Source: Pochonia chlamydosporia 170
Taxonomy: Eukaryota; Ascomycota; Sordariomycetes; Hypocreales; Clavicipitaceae
DNA length: 64,000 nt
Reading direction: 5' to 3'
Assembly: GCF_001653235.2 (NCBI RefSeq)
Contig: NC_035793.1
Location: forward strand, 3,038,001 to 3,102,000
Positions 22,953-34,993 of the stretch are shown piece after piece; position 1 is the stretch's first letter; each line of letters begins with the position of its first letter. The notes below the pieces were generated by a model that did not search any database, had not been told where the DNA came from, and was given only the letters and a program-made list of their open reading frames with translations. Made by a program: the position numbers and the translations under genes.

Positions 22953-25875
22953 ATGCGTCTACTTCAACTTCAAGACGGGTTCCTCAGCTTGACAGATGAT
23001 CTCATACAGAACATCCCACCGTACGCGATATTATCTCATACATGGGGCCAAGACAAAGCCGAAGTCCATTTTGACGACATCAAAAGCGGCGTCCAGCTGC
23101 AAGCCGTTGCCAGCCACCATGGAGAGAAGCAACTTGGCTACCGAAAAATCCAATTTTGTGGTCTTCAAGCCGTGGCCAGCGGGCTGCGGTTCTTCTGGGT
23201 CGACACATGTTGTATTGACAAGTCGAACAGCGCAGAGCTTTCTGAGGCGATTAATTCCATGTTTCGATGGTACATGAATGCAGAGGAATGTTATGTCTAC
23301 TTATCTGACGTTTCGACAGAGAATTGTCGCAAAATAGACAAGTTCTCATTACCGTGGATGGAGGCGTTCCGCAAAAGCAGATGGTTCACACGCGGCTGGA
23401 CCTTGCAGGAGTTGCTCGCTCCATCTTCAGTCACGTTCTTTTCTGTGGAAGGTCACAAGCTCGGCGACAAGAAGTCATTGGAGCGAGAGATACATGAAAT
23501 TAGTGCGATTGCTATCACAGCTCTCCGTGGCAGGAAGCTGTCCGAGTTCACAATTCTTGAACGGATAAGATGGTCCGACTCGCGTACTACCACGCGCGAG
23601 GAAGACTTGGCATACTGCCTACTGGGCTTACTGGACGTTAGCATGCCGCCGATATATGGCGAAGAAAAGAGTAAGGCTTTTGCTCGGCTGTATGAGGCGG
23701 TTGAAAATCGGTGGGGCGAACCGTTGCTCACTCCCTACACACACGGAGGTTAGTGATACCTTGCCGTCCTTTCTCCCGTCTACTACTATTTGAAACTGAA
23801 GTCGTTTAGTTCGACGAAAGACTCATTTCATAGTACCGCTTGAAAGGAACCAAGGCTTTATTGGTAGAGAGGACACTCTTGCCAAACTGATAGACAAAAT
23901 TCGCCCAAACTCAAGGACGAACAGCTGCCAGAAGACGGCTCTCGAAGGCCTCGGGGGCATTGGTAAGACGCAGATCGCTCTTGAGGCTGCATATCGTCTC
24001 CGTGACATGGACGCCGAGTGCTCAGTTTTCTGGATCCCGGCCGTAACACTGGCCACGTTCGAGAACGCCTGCTTCGATATTGGCAGAGCGCTGGCGCTGC
24101 CAGGAGTTGACAACGACAAATTTGACATCAAGACGCTCATCAAGTCTGCGCTAAGCCAGGATGACATGGGCAGTTGGCTACTAGTTGTTGATAACGCCGA
24201 CAATGCCAATCTTGTAGCTGGCGAAAGCGACGGTCCGTCGTTGGCGGATTACATGCCGTCGAGCCCAAAAGGGTCCATTTTGTTTACCACGCGAAACCAC
24301 GCTGTTCCGACCCGACTGGGCATTCGGAAGAACGAAATAATGCATTTGTCTGAGATGACTGAAGAAGAAGCCCGACACATGTTGCAAAACGATCTGGACG
24401 AGAGTCAATTACTCCATGATGAGAGCACCAAAGCACTGCTGGAACTTTTGACACATCTGCCTTTGGCAATTAAACAAGCGTCCTCGTTTATGGCTGAAAA
24501 CGGCATATCCACAAAACGGTACCTGGAGCACTGCGTTTCGTCAGACAAGAACCAGATCAAACTCCTTGGTGAAGACTTTGGAGATCAGGGTCGGTACCCA
24601 GACATTGCGAATCCAATAGCGACCACTTGGCTCATTTCATTTACCCAAATTGCCGAACGAAACCCCATCGCCGTCCACTATCTCAAGTTCATATGCTTCT
24701 TAGCGGAACGCGACATCCCCATATCCCTACTGCCTCCTGCGAATGACGAGGTCGATCGCGACAAGGCAATAGGCGTTTTAAAGGCATACGCATTTGTAAC
24801 GGAGCGAGAAGATTCGCTGTCCTTGGACATTCATCGCCTTGTTCGTTTGGCAACACGTAACTGGATCAAGGACGAATGGACAGAATTGAGTAACAGCGTC
24901 ATCCGCCATCTGTCCCGTGTATACCCATTCCCCCGGCACGAGAACAGACACGTATGGCTGAGATACATGCCTCACGCACGAGAAGTATTAAGCATTCATA
25001 CGTCGACAGCCAAGATGGCCGAATGGCAACTACTTCACAATGTTGCAGAGAGCTATATGATGACGGGAAAGTACAAACAGTCAGAACACATGTACCGGCA
25101 GGCATGGGAACTAGGCAGGATGCACTTGGGACACGAGCATCGCACGACCCTAGCCAGCATCAATAATTTGGCCATCGTTTTATACAGCAGGGGTAAATAC
25201 AGCGAAGCAGAACAGCTACACAGGCAGACACTGAAACTAAGGCGCAAGATCCTGGGACGAGAACACCCAGATACACTAAACAGCATGAACAACCTAGCCC
25301 TCGTTCTCGACAACCAGCAGAAGCACATTGAGTCTGAAACCATGCACCGACAGACACTAGACCTCCGCAAAAGGGTTTTAGGCGGCCAGCACCCCAAAAC
25401 ACTTTGCAGTATTAATGGTTTGGCGCTGGCCCTAAACAACCAAGGCAGATACAAGGAGTCGGAACAGTTGCAACGTCACGCGTTACAAGGCTTAAAAACT
25501 GTCTTGGGAGATCACGCTTCTTTCACGCTCGACAGCATGAATAACCTGGCGCTTGCGCTTGATAGACAGGGGAAATACGAACAGGCAGAACAACTGAATC
25601 AGCAGACGTTGCTGGTAAGACAGGAAGTCCTGGGGAGAGAGCATCCCCGCACCCTTGAGAGCATGCATAATCTGGCAGAGGTGTTTCGACATAAGGGGAA
25701 TTACTCGCGGGCGGAGGAGTTGCATCGGCGGGCGTTGACTTTGCGGGAGAGGGTGCTTGGGAGGCAGCATCCGAAAACTGTTCAGAGTAGGCGGAATCTT
25801 TTGCATTGTTTGGAGTATAGTGGTGCGGAGGGGAAATCCTCGACTGAGGCTGGTGTTGAGAGTGTGGGAGAGTAA
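22953..25875 (+). CDS. HET-NB-ARC-TPR protein (fungal NLR, heterokaryon-incompatibility type)
   Basis: Two exons, 22953-23748 and 23810-25875, with a 61-nt phase-1 intron (GTTAGT...CGTTTAG), encode 953 aa. The start MRLLQLQDGFL is typical of HET-E/D-like proteins; an upstream in-frame GTG is not needed. The HET domain covers residues ~1-260 (PPYAILSHTWG; FFWVDTCCIDK; WFTRGWTLQELLAP; EEDLAYCLLGLLDVSMPPIYGE). The NB-ARC NTPase has P-loop GGIGKT near residue 314, WLLVVDNAD, GSILFTTRN, HLPLAIKQASSF, and LDIHRLVR as the MHD-like element. The C-terminus holds about six kinesin-light-chain-type TPRs of 42 residues. Fungal proteins of this design recognise non-self through the repeats and trigger cell death through HET. 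No disabling mutation was seen. Confidence 0.9.
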
Positions 25876-26279
25876 AGATATCTGCTATTTGGTTGTTTAC
25901 ATGTATATATGGGCATGTAAAACACTGTTGGGAATGTATAATGACTCACACAGCGTAGTAGATGGTGTATATAACGATCCCATCCATGCTGTTCACATGC
26001 TGTAAACGTACATATGGACCTGAAGCTGGTTGGACGAGCCGCCACTGCATGCGAGAGAGTCCGAACACGAAATAAAGGTCGGAAACAGTGGTTCTATCAC
26101 ATAATTCGCTCAGTATTTGAGTAAATGAACAGTCAGAGTACGCAGTCGGCTACAGAAAGGCAGCCCATGTTACCAAGCTATTCCTCCTACAGTTGCCACC
26201 TCTGACTTTACACGTCCAGATTTACAAAGCAGCAGAACAGACAACTGAGTTTAACCAACGACCGAAAATACTCAGCATA
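25876..26279. other. Convergent spacer, no gene seen
   Basis: 404 bp between the stop codons of the NLR and the FAD oxidase. Nothing recognised. Confidence 0.55.
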
Positions 26280-28275
26280 CTATTTATCCGTAATCTTGCA
26301 AAGCCGCCCGTCTCTTTGCTCCCGCCAATGCTCACTTCCCACACATGGCGCGCACCAAAATACGTCGGTTGGATCTACTGCTCGCTTGATGCTCAGTAGT
26401 CTGGCGTAATTGGCGCCCCAGAATGACTTCTGCCAGTTTTTCTCGAAAAGGAATGCCTGTTGAACCATGGATTAGCGAATAGACCTTGAAATGTTCACAT
26501 CAGCATCTTTACCTACCTCATTCAAGTATGACCCTGATTTGGGGGAGAGCAGGCGCATCGGCTCGAATGCATCGTCTAATATTTTGATGGCGCTCTGCTC
26601 CGCTGTGACGTTGAAAGGGCCGAATTCGGTAGATGTCACTGCAATTAATGTTAATAATACGAGTGTAGCACCTAGGAATAAAAGATTGGCACATACTCGC
26701 AAGCACAGTGGCTTTCCGCCAAGCTGGGTTAACAGCATTTTCGCCTCCCCTAGGCTGGGCATCTTTTACTCCCCTACCACCAACCATAAAGATGTCAAAC
26801 CGCGTATTTGCTTCAAACGCTCTCTTCAAGGCCGCGGTAAAATTGTGGTTGTGTTTCTCTAGGATATCCCTTTCCAGCAACCTTGATGCAACAAAGGTAT
26901 TGCGACCACCGCGTCCTGCATCATGGTTGTCCTTGTACCACGCGAAAAAGGACGTGTAGTTATTGATCATGGTAATGAACTGGACTTTTCCTGGCCACTT
27001 TTCTTGAATAGTGTCGTTTATAGGCTTAAACAGCTTTGACATGGCATCTGGGTCAGAGACATCTTGAAGGATTGCTGTGCCGAATGCGCCAGCTACTTCC
27101 GAAGGCATTTCTGGCAATGGAATTGGCAGTGGCATATTGGAAGATAGAAATGTGTAGCCCGACAAACCTGAATCCATAAGTTGTGGAATTTTTGACGAAA
27201 TGTAGGACATCAAGCTGTATTTCGTACTGTCGTTTTTCGGATCGGTAAACGCGGCCCATTTCGCACTGGTTACTCGTGGTGAGGGATAGGATTTTACTGT
27301 CACTGAAACAATGACGCCAAACGTTGAACCGCCGCCCTGTGGTGATTATTAGTATCTCAAGTACACCGCGATTGAGTATGGCTGCTGCTTCTTGGGGACT
27401 TACACCTCTCATGGCCCAAAATAAATCGGCGTGCTGGTCCTCGTTGACTGTGATAACCTTGCCTCCGGGAGTCACGACTAACATTTCAAGGACATTATCG
27501 GCTGCTAACCCATACATTGGCCCCAGGGGAGAATGTCCTCCTCCGGTGATGTAGCCAACTATTCCAACGGTGCTGCCTTGCCCGCCGACAATGACTTGTC
27601 CATGCTTGTCTGCAGCAGCGTATGCTTCTTGCATCTGAATGCCCGCCCCGAATGTAATTGCGTTTCCGTGAATAACTCTGTGGGAACCGGCAAGCCTAAA
27701 TTCATGAGAATGATACGTGACGTTCTTTAGATTATGGGTCCAGATAGATAGGGATCCTGGCGCGATTGACCGGCCGAGATAGTCGTGGCCTGTGGCCTTG
27801 ACGACCAGTCTAACATTATTTCGTCGAGCTAGGAAGAGATGAGTACGGATATTCAAAACAAAAGGCATAGAGGAAGCTGACCAAAGTCTATGCCAATCTT
27901 AATATGTCGAGTTGCTGTTGCGTTAATGACATAAGCTGGGTATCCATCCGGCGTACACGCATAACGCGGATCCGGCAGGCAGGTAAAGTTTGTGAACTGA
28001 TCAAAGAGGACTGAAACTGGATTGCTGCAGTGATAGTCGGTGGTATTCCATGCTACCTGTGTCTTTGCACATTCGTTTTTGTTGTACGTTGGCTGTTCTG
28101 GATGACAGACCGCTCCGGGTGCTACGGGCTTGATAAGTTGGCCGCCCAAAGTCGTGTTCAAGCTGCGCCAGATATCGGGCGACGGCCAGCCTTGGTGAGA
28201 TGGGTGAGCTTTGCATGACTTGTCTGGCACACAAGACGCAGTCGCGAGACTTAGGATTAGAAACCAAAAGTACAT
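26280..28275 (-). CDS. Secreted FAD-linked oxidoreductase (FAD_binding_4 + BBE family)
   Basis: Five exons (28275-27882, 27828-27404, 27336-26697, 26638-26517, 26456-26280) with introns of 53, 67, 58 and 60 nt encode 585 aa. A signal peptide (MYFWFLILSLATASC) starts the protein. The FAD domain has VVKATGHDYLGRS, whose His is the usual covalent flavin anchor, then VGGQGSTVGIVGYITGGGH and DLFWAMRG+GGGSTFGV across intron 2. The second anchor Cys of bicovalent berberine-bridge enzymes is replaced (GGGHSPLGP), so flavinylation is probably mono-covalent. The C-terminal BBE segment NYARLLSIKRAVDPTDVFWC is intact. Such enzymes oxidise alcohols, sugars or secondary-metabolite precursors outside the cell or in the secretory path; the substrate is unknown. 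Confidence 0.9.
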
Positions 28276-29017
28276 GATTGCAAGTGCATGAAGCTTGAGG
28301 TTTCAACACAAGAAGCACTTTGAAGAGACTCTGGTTTGATGAATTGGTCATTTTTAAAGGAATAATAGCACATTATTATTCACATTCTACACCTAGAAGT
28401 CACTATTCAATGCAACAATTGGCAACGTCAACACCAACAGGTGAATCCGACCGCCACGTCATGTAGGGCTCATTCCCACGCTGCCATCAGCAACCTGTAA
28501 GTTACCTACCTTACCCATTTATGTACAAGACGATTGCTTTGCAGTGGAGTGATTGTTCAAAGAGTTCCTTGGTGGTAAAGTTCGGCACGCCGGACGTCGG
28601 TTTCGTCGGATTGGCTACGATTATATCCTGGTCAAGTGGGATCACGCGTAAGGCGGGATGGCGCAGCATGATGGCAGTGTAAGGGTAGTTGAAGAGGTGG
28701 GTAAATACAATGTTTGCTTTGCATCTCATCTTGAAAAGAAAATGAGCAGTACTTTCCGAGGCAATCCTCCAAACTAGGCCTGGTTCAGAGACATGTCGAG
28801 TGTTGCAATTGGTCTGGGATAACAGGAGTTGAACAACTTTGAGGGCAACGCTGGTAGCCAAAGAACCATTCATGACCTTAAAGTCAGATAGTATGTCAAC
28901 TAGCCATATAAACAACTAAAATTCTCGCTATCATAGCCGCATTGCCAATATTCAAAGCAAATTTGGTAAATCAGACCTATGGCAAGCATAAGCAGTCAAC
29001 CTGACCCATTTTCTGGT
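28276..29017. other. Intergenic spacer with one uncertain frame
   Basis: 742 bp. A 134-codon minus frame (28511-28915) starts with TTG, has no recognised motif and lies just downstream of the ankyrin gene; it could be decayed 3' sequence or chance. Nothing else was seen. Confidence 0.4.
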
Positions 29018-31160
29018 CTAGTCAACCCATGCGCCAGGTATCTTGGAGCATCCGTCCTCGATCTTGTAGTATCCGTCCTCGATCATCTGCCAAAACTCAC
29101 CCGCAAACTCCTCAACTAAATCGTCCCAAAGGAATGTCCAATCTTCGGGTGTCGGCCCATACGAAATTGACACTAGGTATGGCTGCCAATAATAGAGGCT
29201 GTGCATGAAGAATGTCCTGCCTTTATTCGAGAAGACACGTTTATGACTTTGAAATGCGGCTACTTCGTCTCTTCCGTACTCTTGGAGATCTATTCCACTC
29301 CTTGACACGACATCCAAAAAGGCCCTGACCATATCAAGATGCAGTTTCAAGGTTTTCCGCCGTTTATTACTCGGGAGGCGATGCTTATAGCAGAAGAGGG
29401 TTTCCAGTTGAAACATTGCACCGTAGAGCAGTGGTGTCATTCCAGACACTGACAGATTCGTCAGGAAGCTGAGCGGCATGTCTGACAGTACACAGTAAGC
29501 GAGTTGGTTCCATTCCTGATGTTTGGAAATAAAGAAGCCTTCGTCTGGCTTGGGATAGGCCAGGGCCATTTGACAAAAATGAGCAAAATAAGCGAAAACA
29601 AATTCATGGAGAGAAGAATCAACTGTATTGTTCATGTTAAGTCGTAAGTCATCGAATGTTATATTATTCTCGGTCATTATATTATTCAAGACGCTCACTT
29701 CGACAAGCTGCCAACGAAGGTGGGCGAGCTTGAGTCTTGTTGGAAGCTCTCTGAACTTTGTCGTCATTTCGCTATCAATATGCGTTATTAGACCGGGAAC
29801 GGACCATAAAGATTGCGAGAAGATGCTGTGTGTTGACTCAGCTCGCGGAATTTGGCCATAGAGTAACGCCCAATCTTGTCGAAATTCTCCAACGTTGATG
29901 GCGCTGATGAAAAGGTCGAGTGGCTCACCATATGTACGATGTGGACGATGACGGAAAAATGCCAATTGAAATGGTAAAAGACCAAATATAGCCTGTTCGA
30001 GCATTGGGATACCCATCTTGATCAAAGACTTGGCCATGTCAAATCTGCCATTATAGGCAGCGATCTAAAGCTACATCAGATGAAAAGTATGCATCTGTGC
30101 TGTGGGCATGAAACATACGTGAAGCAATGTCTGGCCACATGGAGTTCGGTCGTACAGAGACCCCCTGCCAGACGATAGCATCTCCATAAGGTTAGAAATC
30201 GACCCTGCACTAACAGCATCAAATATGGGGCTGCTCCAGGGGCGGACATTCCAACTGGAAAGCTTCCACATTAATCCGTGTACAGATCGGTGAGCAAAAA
30301 CATCCCAAATTTTGCTAGAAAGCCATGACGGCAGTATGATACGAGCTTGTGCAACTGCTCAAGTTGGTAAAAATTAGACATATCATGTCAGTGCCACTTA
30401 GATGACTTACTCTGTTGGCTGTCGGTGTCAAAATTTGCATCCTGCTGAATTACCGCGTGCCTGCTAACCATGATGCGGCCAAAGGCAGATTGGTATAGCC
30501 ATGGTAGTGGTCTTTTTGCTTGCAGGATGGTAGAGCTTGCTTCCTGTTTCTTGCCATTGGTGAGTTTTGGAGTTGTTTGACCGCTTGACGCTGGTGCTTT
30601 GGACTCGGTCTGCCTCGCGAAGAAGACGGCCGCTGTACGCTCCGGTACACTTTCCGTTAAAGAACTATATCAAAGCATTGTACTAGTTAGCCAATAATTT
30701 GCAGTAGTGAAGATGCAAAGAAATAAAAGACTGGCACGAACCAAATGTGCAAAGTTATAGCTAGCTGCATTATCTGCAGTGCTTCCTGCAGACGTCGCTG
30801 TGCGCGTGAGATTGACTCTTTCTCCAAAACGACCTTGGCTTTCCCCAACGCTCTCCGTAACGGCCCAGCTGAGTGAATTCGCCGTTCAAGTTCTTGTATC
30901 GACTTATCCAGTTCTAGGGCCGCTTGTTTGCAATGCTTTACAGCAAGGACTCCCGTACTAGTTCCTAAACTCGAGTTACTTTCGGCTTGAAGTTCGACTT
31001 TTGTCATGACTGCATCCAAGGCTTCAAGCTGGTCAAGCTGGTATTGGATATCGTGAGGCACATCTTGGAACTGTTTCCAGAGGTCTCTTAGCACGCTTAT
31101 CTTGGTAGCAACCTCGCTAAGTGTAATAACACTTGCCACGAGACCGACAGCTTCAGCCAT
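29018..31160 (-). CDS. Ankyrin protein with fungal STAND/HeLo-like N-terminal domain
   Basis: Four exons (31160-30742, 30664-30411, 30354-30119, 30064-29018) with introns of 77, 56 and 54 nt give 651 aa. The N-terminus (MAEAVGLVASVITLSEVATK; VPHDIQYQLDQLEALDAVM) resembles the helical domain found at the N-termini of fungal STAND proteins. A Ser/Gln/Lys-rich linker leads to WLYQSAFGRIMV and WLSSKIWDVFAHRS, a block seen before ankyrins in a common fungal family, then about two repeats (SPIFDAVSAGSISNLMEMLSSG; GQTLLHIAAYNGRFDMAKSLIKMG). The last ~330 residues are helical and unassigned. No NTPase motif is present, so this is an STAND-like receptor without its switch, or an adaptor for the nearby NLRs; that role is inference. 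Confidence 0.8.
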
Positions 31161-31848
31161 GCTTGTTTCGTAGATCGCGGATAATGACTTAAGTATTGTG
31201 AGAGAGTCTAAATCTCCAGAGAGCCAAGATCAACATAATGAGTGAGGCTGTCACCAACAGCCTCATTTGGTGAAAGGTGTGGTGGCACATGGGCCGACAT
31301 GGGCCGACATGCAGACATGCCCAAGATAGCCACTGCAGATCCTCAGCCAACAGCGGAGGAGAAAACAACGTGAACTTAGTCTGTGCCTGTCCGAATACTA
31401 TTATTATACGCATCACGTCCAACAACCAGACAGCATTACGCTATTACCCAGGCACCACGGCTTCAGTCTAACTATGAAAAATGTGCTGGGAAACTAGGAG
31501 AATTTCCTCAAGATAACAGCTAGAGTATGGCATTAGCCTCATGGCATAGGTTCACCGCAGCTCAGGTATCCATCGAACTGCTTGCCACCAGCCAGGGATA
31601 AGCAGAACAGCTAAAACATGTTGTTATGCTATAATGAACTAGTATCTTCGTTGAAGATGGAGTAGGGTTAGAATGGCTCTAACAACTGCACTTTTTATTA
31701 ATATTTACATATTTTTTCACAACTGTATCAGGAGCAATAATCTGGGGATTTCTAAACATGGCTTAGAGTCTAAGCCTCAGACTCTAAAGCCAACCCGGCA
31801 GGGTTTGCCAGCATAACAAGAGCTAGCCACCATAACAGCTGAATTTGG
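31161..31848. other. Intergenic region between divergent ankyrin and regulator genes
   Basis: 688 bp that must hold both promoters. Small direct repeats of GGGCCGACAT occur near 31290-31310 and a dyad lies at 31763-31787. Confidence 0.5.
31763..31787. promoter_or_regulatory. Inverted repeat upstream of the Zn2Cys6 gene
   Basis: Perfect 8-bp arms TTAGAGTC (31763-31770) and GACTCTAA (31780-31787) around a 9-nt centre, about 60 bp before the regulator's start codon. It could be an operator or transcript hairpin; it lacks the CGG triplets usual for Zn2Cys6 sites. Confidence 0.35.
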
Positions 31849-33594
31849 ATGGAGACTATGAATAACAGGGCTACGCAATGCGAGTCGTCATTGCGATTGG
31901 CATTGCGCGGGAGCTATCCTCAATCCGACGCCCTGTCGGCAACCACATGTCGTTGTGAAATATCCAGACTCTGTCCCGTGGCGAGAATGACAACATTGAA
32001 GATTCATGGCGCCATGTCTGATAATAGCAAATTAGCGGCCAACAATTCCGGGCCCGGGTCTCAGGGACTACAGCGCTCAATTTCCCCAGCAGCACCGGTT
32101 CCTCGACGGCGTCCGATCCCGCGCAAAGGCCACACCAAGTCGCGGGCTGGATGCCTCAAATGCAAGAGCCGCAAGGTCAAATGCGATGAATTGACGCCCA
32201 GATGCGGATCATGTCAACGGCTGCGTCTGGTGTGCGAGTTTCCGTCCCCCAACCCCAGTGGAATCGAGACAACGCCCAACTCCAACGAAGATGCGGGTGC
32301 GTTGGCCCCGACGACCTTAACCAAGGCTCTTGAGACGAAGCCGGGGACTTTTAGCATGACGGACTTGCGCTTCTTCCAGCACTTTTTGGTTTCTGCACAT
32401 CCTCCATTCCCGATAGGGGGACGGTTGGTGTGGCTAGGCGTCTCTCAAATGACCCATGAGGTGGGTGTAGCATTGCGATGTGATATGTGCCCCATGAGTT
32501 ATCAACACAATTTCATGTCTTGCTATCATGAAGTTTGGTTATGTGTGATTCTAACTTGGGCTTACTCCTAGTTTGACTTCCTGGCACACTCAATATTAGG
32601 ACTTGGCGCATCCCATCTCAGCATGTTCTCACCAACTAGCTACACCCAAGAAGCACTCCGGCATCGCATCATTGCCATCAAGTCCCTCAACGAGTTTCTC
32701 TCTCGTGGAGATCGATCTCTCGTCGAAGTAGAGGCGGCCTTTGCTGCAACACTTACACTAAGCTATCAGGCTGCCCACATGCCTGATGGCCTGTACGAGT
32801 TTCTCACAATTACACGCGGATGTTTGTAGCCTTACTCTCCAAAGATCACGCAGCTTCACAAAGCTGATCATTCCATCGCAGGCTTTCTCGTTGGCGAGCT
32901 CTTTGGGTCTGGATTCCTGTCGTGTGCATTCAGATCTTTCGAGCGTGAGACCTACGTCGACAAAGTGATGGAACTGTTTGCGCAGAGACCACATTACTTC
33001 CTGGCTTCGGACTTGGCGGTCGGGTTCTGCGACAGTCTAGAAAAGCTCGGCAGAGTGTGTCGAAGCGTGGCCGAGGTTGAATATTTGGCATTGATGCGCA
33101 AAATAGCGTCTTCTGTGGTCACTGACATGGCGGAGAGTAAGTACATCTTGCGCTTGTGTTTGTTTTGTTGGTTAATTGTTTGGACAGGCTATCGGCAGTA
33201 CACATTTCTCTATGAGAATCTTGCCCGTCTCTCGTCGCCCGAGTACGCCTCGTTTATTGATGCCAACAACCACGTCTCGCGTTTGGTTATCATGCACATG
33301 CTCGTCTTGGACTACATCATGTCCAGCCGAATTGAGGATGGTGACTGTCACCACCACTCAGGTTTGGGGGAGACTCGGGAGTATTACAACTCGCGTAGTC
33401 TTATGATTTGCGTCTGGGTTGTTGACATTGAGGGGACATTGCCCGTGGAACTTGGTGACTATGGTGCTTGGCCGGTGAATTTTGTACGAAATCTCATGAG
33501 AAGACGGGACATGGATCAGGGCTTTTGGAAGCGGTTGCTAGGGGAAGCACGGGGGATGGACAGGCTGCTGTCCGAAGAGCAAATGACGGTATAA
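31849..33594 (+). CDS. Zn2Cys6 transcription factor (UPC2-like architecture)
   Basis: Four exons (31849-32460, 32572-32821, 32882-33136, 33188-33594) with introns of 111, 60 and 51 nt give 507 aa. The zinc cluster has Cys at residues 102, 105, 112, 119, 122 and 129 (GCLKCKSRKVKC, then CGSCQRLRLVC) preceded by a basic stretch. The regulatory half reads FFQHFLVSAHPPFPIGG, QMTHE|FDFLAHSILGLGASHL, YEFLTITRGC|FLVGELFG and YRQYTFLYENLARLSSPEYASFID, typical of the fungal DUF3468/UPC2-like group. The upstream ATG is the first in frame; MSDNSKL at residue 56 is an alternative start. It is nuclear and DNA-binding; targets may include the adjacent methyltransferase or the FAD oxidase (inference). Confidence 0.85.
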
Positions 33595-33842
33595 CTAATA
33601 AATAGATGGAACTTCAATGTTGGCAGATTTAAAATGGCAGGATTGCAGCTTTTTTTAAGATAAGATTCGTGAATCCATGGAACCAGCGGATCCCAGTGTG
33701 TGGTTTCCAAGGGTTAGGGTTACGGATGAAACATTGAAGCTCAACAACCGCGGCATAAGCTCAGTCCACTTTCGCACTCTTCATCAACCTCCACGTTTCT
33801 TTCCAACAGCATCACAAGCGTCAAACACCCTTCACCCAAACC

Positions 33843-34993
33843 ATGGCCTTACCATTCTTAGCCAGGGAGTTCGTCGTGGGGTTTGTGGCAGGATGCGCGC
33901 TTACCATTGCACTGCTCGTCTTGGTACTGTTCACCTTCTTCCTACCCAACGACATTTACGGACTCGGCCATTGGAAGCTCAATGTCAGGACTCCATTCCG
34001 ATCTATGTGGATGAATCTTGGATTCTGGTGAGTTTCTTTCCGCTTGTGCCTGCTTTTAGATAAGTAAGCAATGAAATTCAAGTGGTCTAATGTCGCATCC
34101 ATTGTAGGACAACAAATGATGGCAGCCGTATCGATCAGTTTGATGTGGCAACGCGGGCTTTGCTGGAGAAAATGGTTCGTGCCGCGGGCCTTTTAGCTGA
34201 GGATACGGAGATGCCAGGGAAGTCAGCTTCAAAAGGCACACCTTCAGTCGCCGTGTTAGACGTTGGAATTGGATGCGGTGACCAGACAATTGCCCTCGCA
34301 GAGCTTTTACAAGCTTGGTCAAGGCCGCAGTTTCGCTATGTTGGGATTACCTTGAATGCGACACAGCTTGAAGCAGCGCAGGGCAGACTCAACGAAGCAT
34401 TGGCAGGTGAACATGGAGCGAAGAGTGCGACAAAGCTATCGGAAAACTCGTTCAAGCTGTTCCAAGCCGACGCAGCAAAGCCAGAGTCTTGGAGTACCAC
34501 GATTCAAACATCCGTGGCCAGCCTAGCTGATGGGACCTGCTCAGAGCGATGGCTCATGGGACTAGATTGTCTGTACCACTTCTCGCCCTCTAGGAAACCA
34601 ATCTTCAAGCATGCAGCACAGACATTGGACGCTAATGTCATGGCTTTTGACTTGGTACTAAACGAGAGTGCATCCATGTGGCAGACCATGGCGGTAAGGC
34701 TGATAGGCTTTCTCTTGTCCTGTCCGCTGTATACGTTCTTGACGGTGGAACAATACCGGGACCAGCTTGTCGAGTGTGGCTACGATAGAGCGAGTGTTGA
34801 CGTTCGGGATATCTCCGACCACGTGTTTGGTGGTTTATCTGGCTATTTGCGGAAACAGGAGGTTGCTTTGAGTCCGTATGGCATCTCGCTTGCTGGGTAC
34901 AACCTTACTGCGAGGGTGTTTGAGTGGTTCGATCGGACGAGGGTTGTCAAGGCTGTAATAGTCATTGGACGAACAAAAGCAAAGGCTCAGTAA
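33843..34993 (+). CDS. Membrane-anchored SAM-dependent methyltransferase
   Basis: Two exons, 33843-34027 and 34108-34993, joined through an 80-nt phase-2 intron (GTGAGT...CATTGTAG), encode 356 aa. The N-terminus holds one strong membrane helix (FVAGCALTIALLVLVLFTFF) followed by LGHWKLNVRTPF; the junction gives NLGFWTTNDGSRIDQFDVATRALLEK. The SAM motif is VLDVGIGCGDQTIALAEL, with YVGITLNATQLEAAQGRL as motif II and WLMGLDCLYHFSP as a later strand, resembling cyclopropane-fatty-acid-synthase/gamma-tocopherol type methyltransferases of fungal metabolic clusters. It lies about 250 bp downstream of the Zn2Cys6 gene in the same direction. The acceptor substrate is unknown. Confidence 0.8.

Noticed and set aside
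28511..28915. 134-codon minus-strand frame downstream of the ankyrin gene
   Set aside because: TTG start and no recognised domain; possible decayed sequence only.
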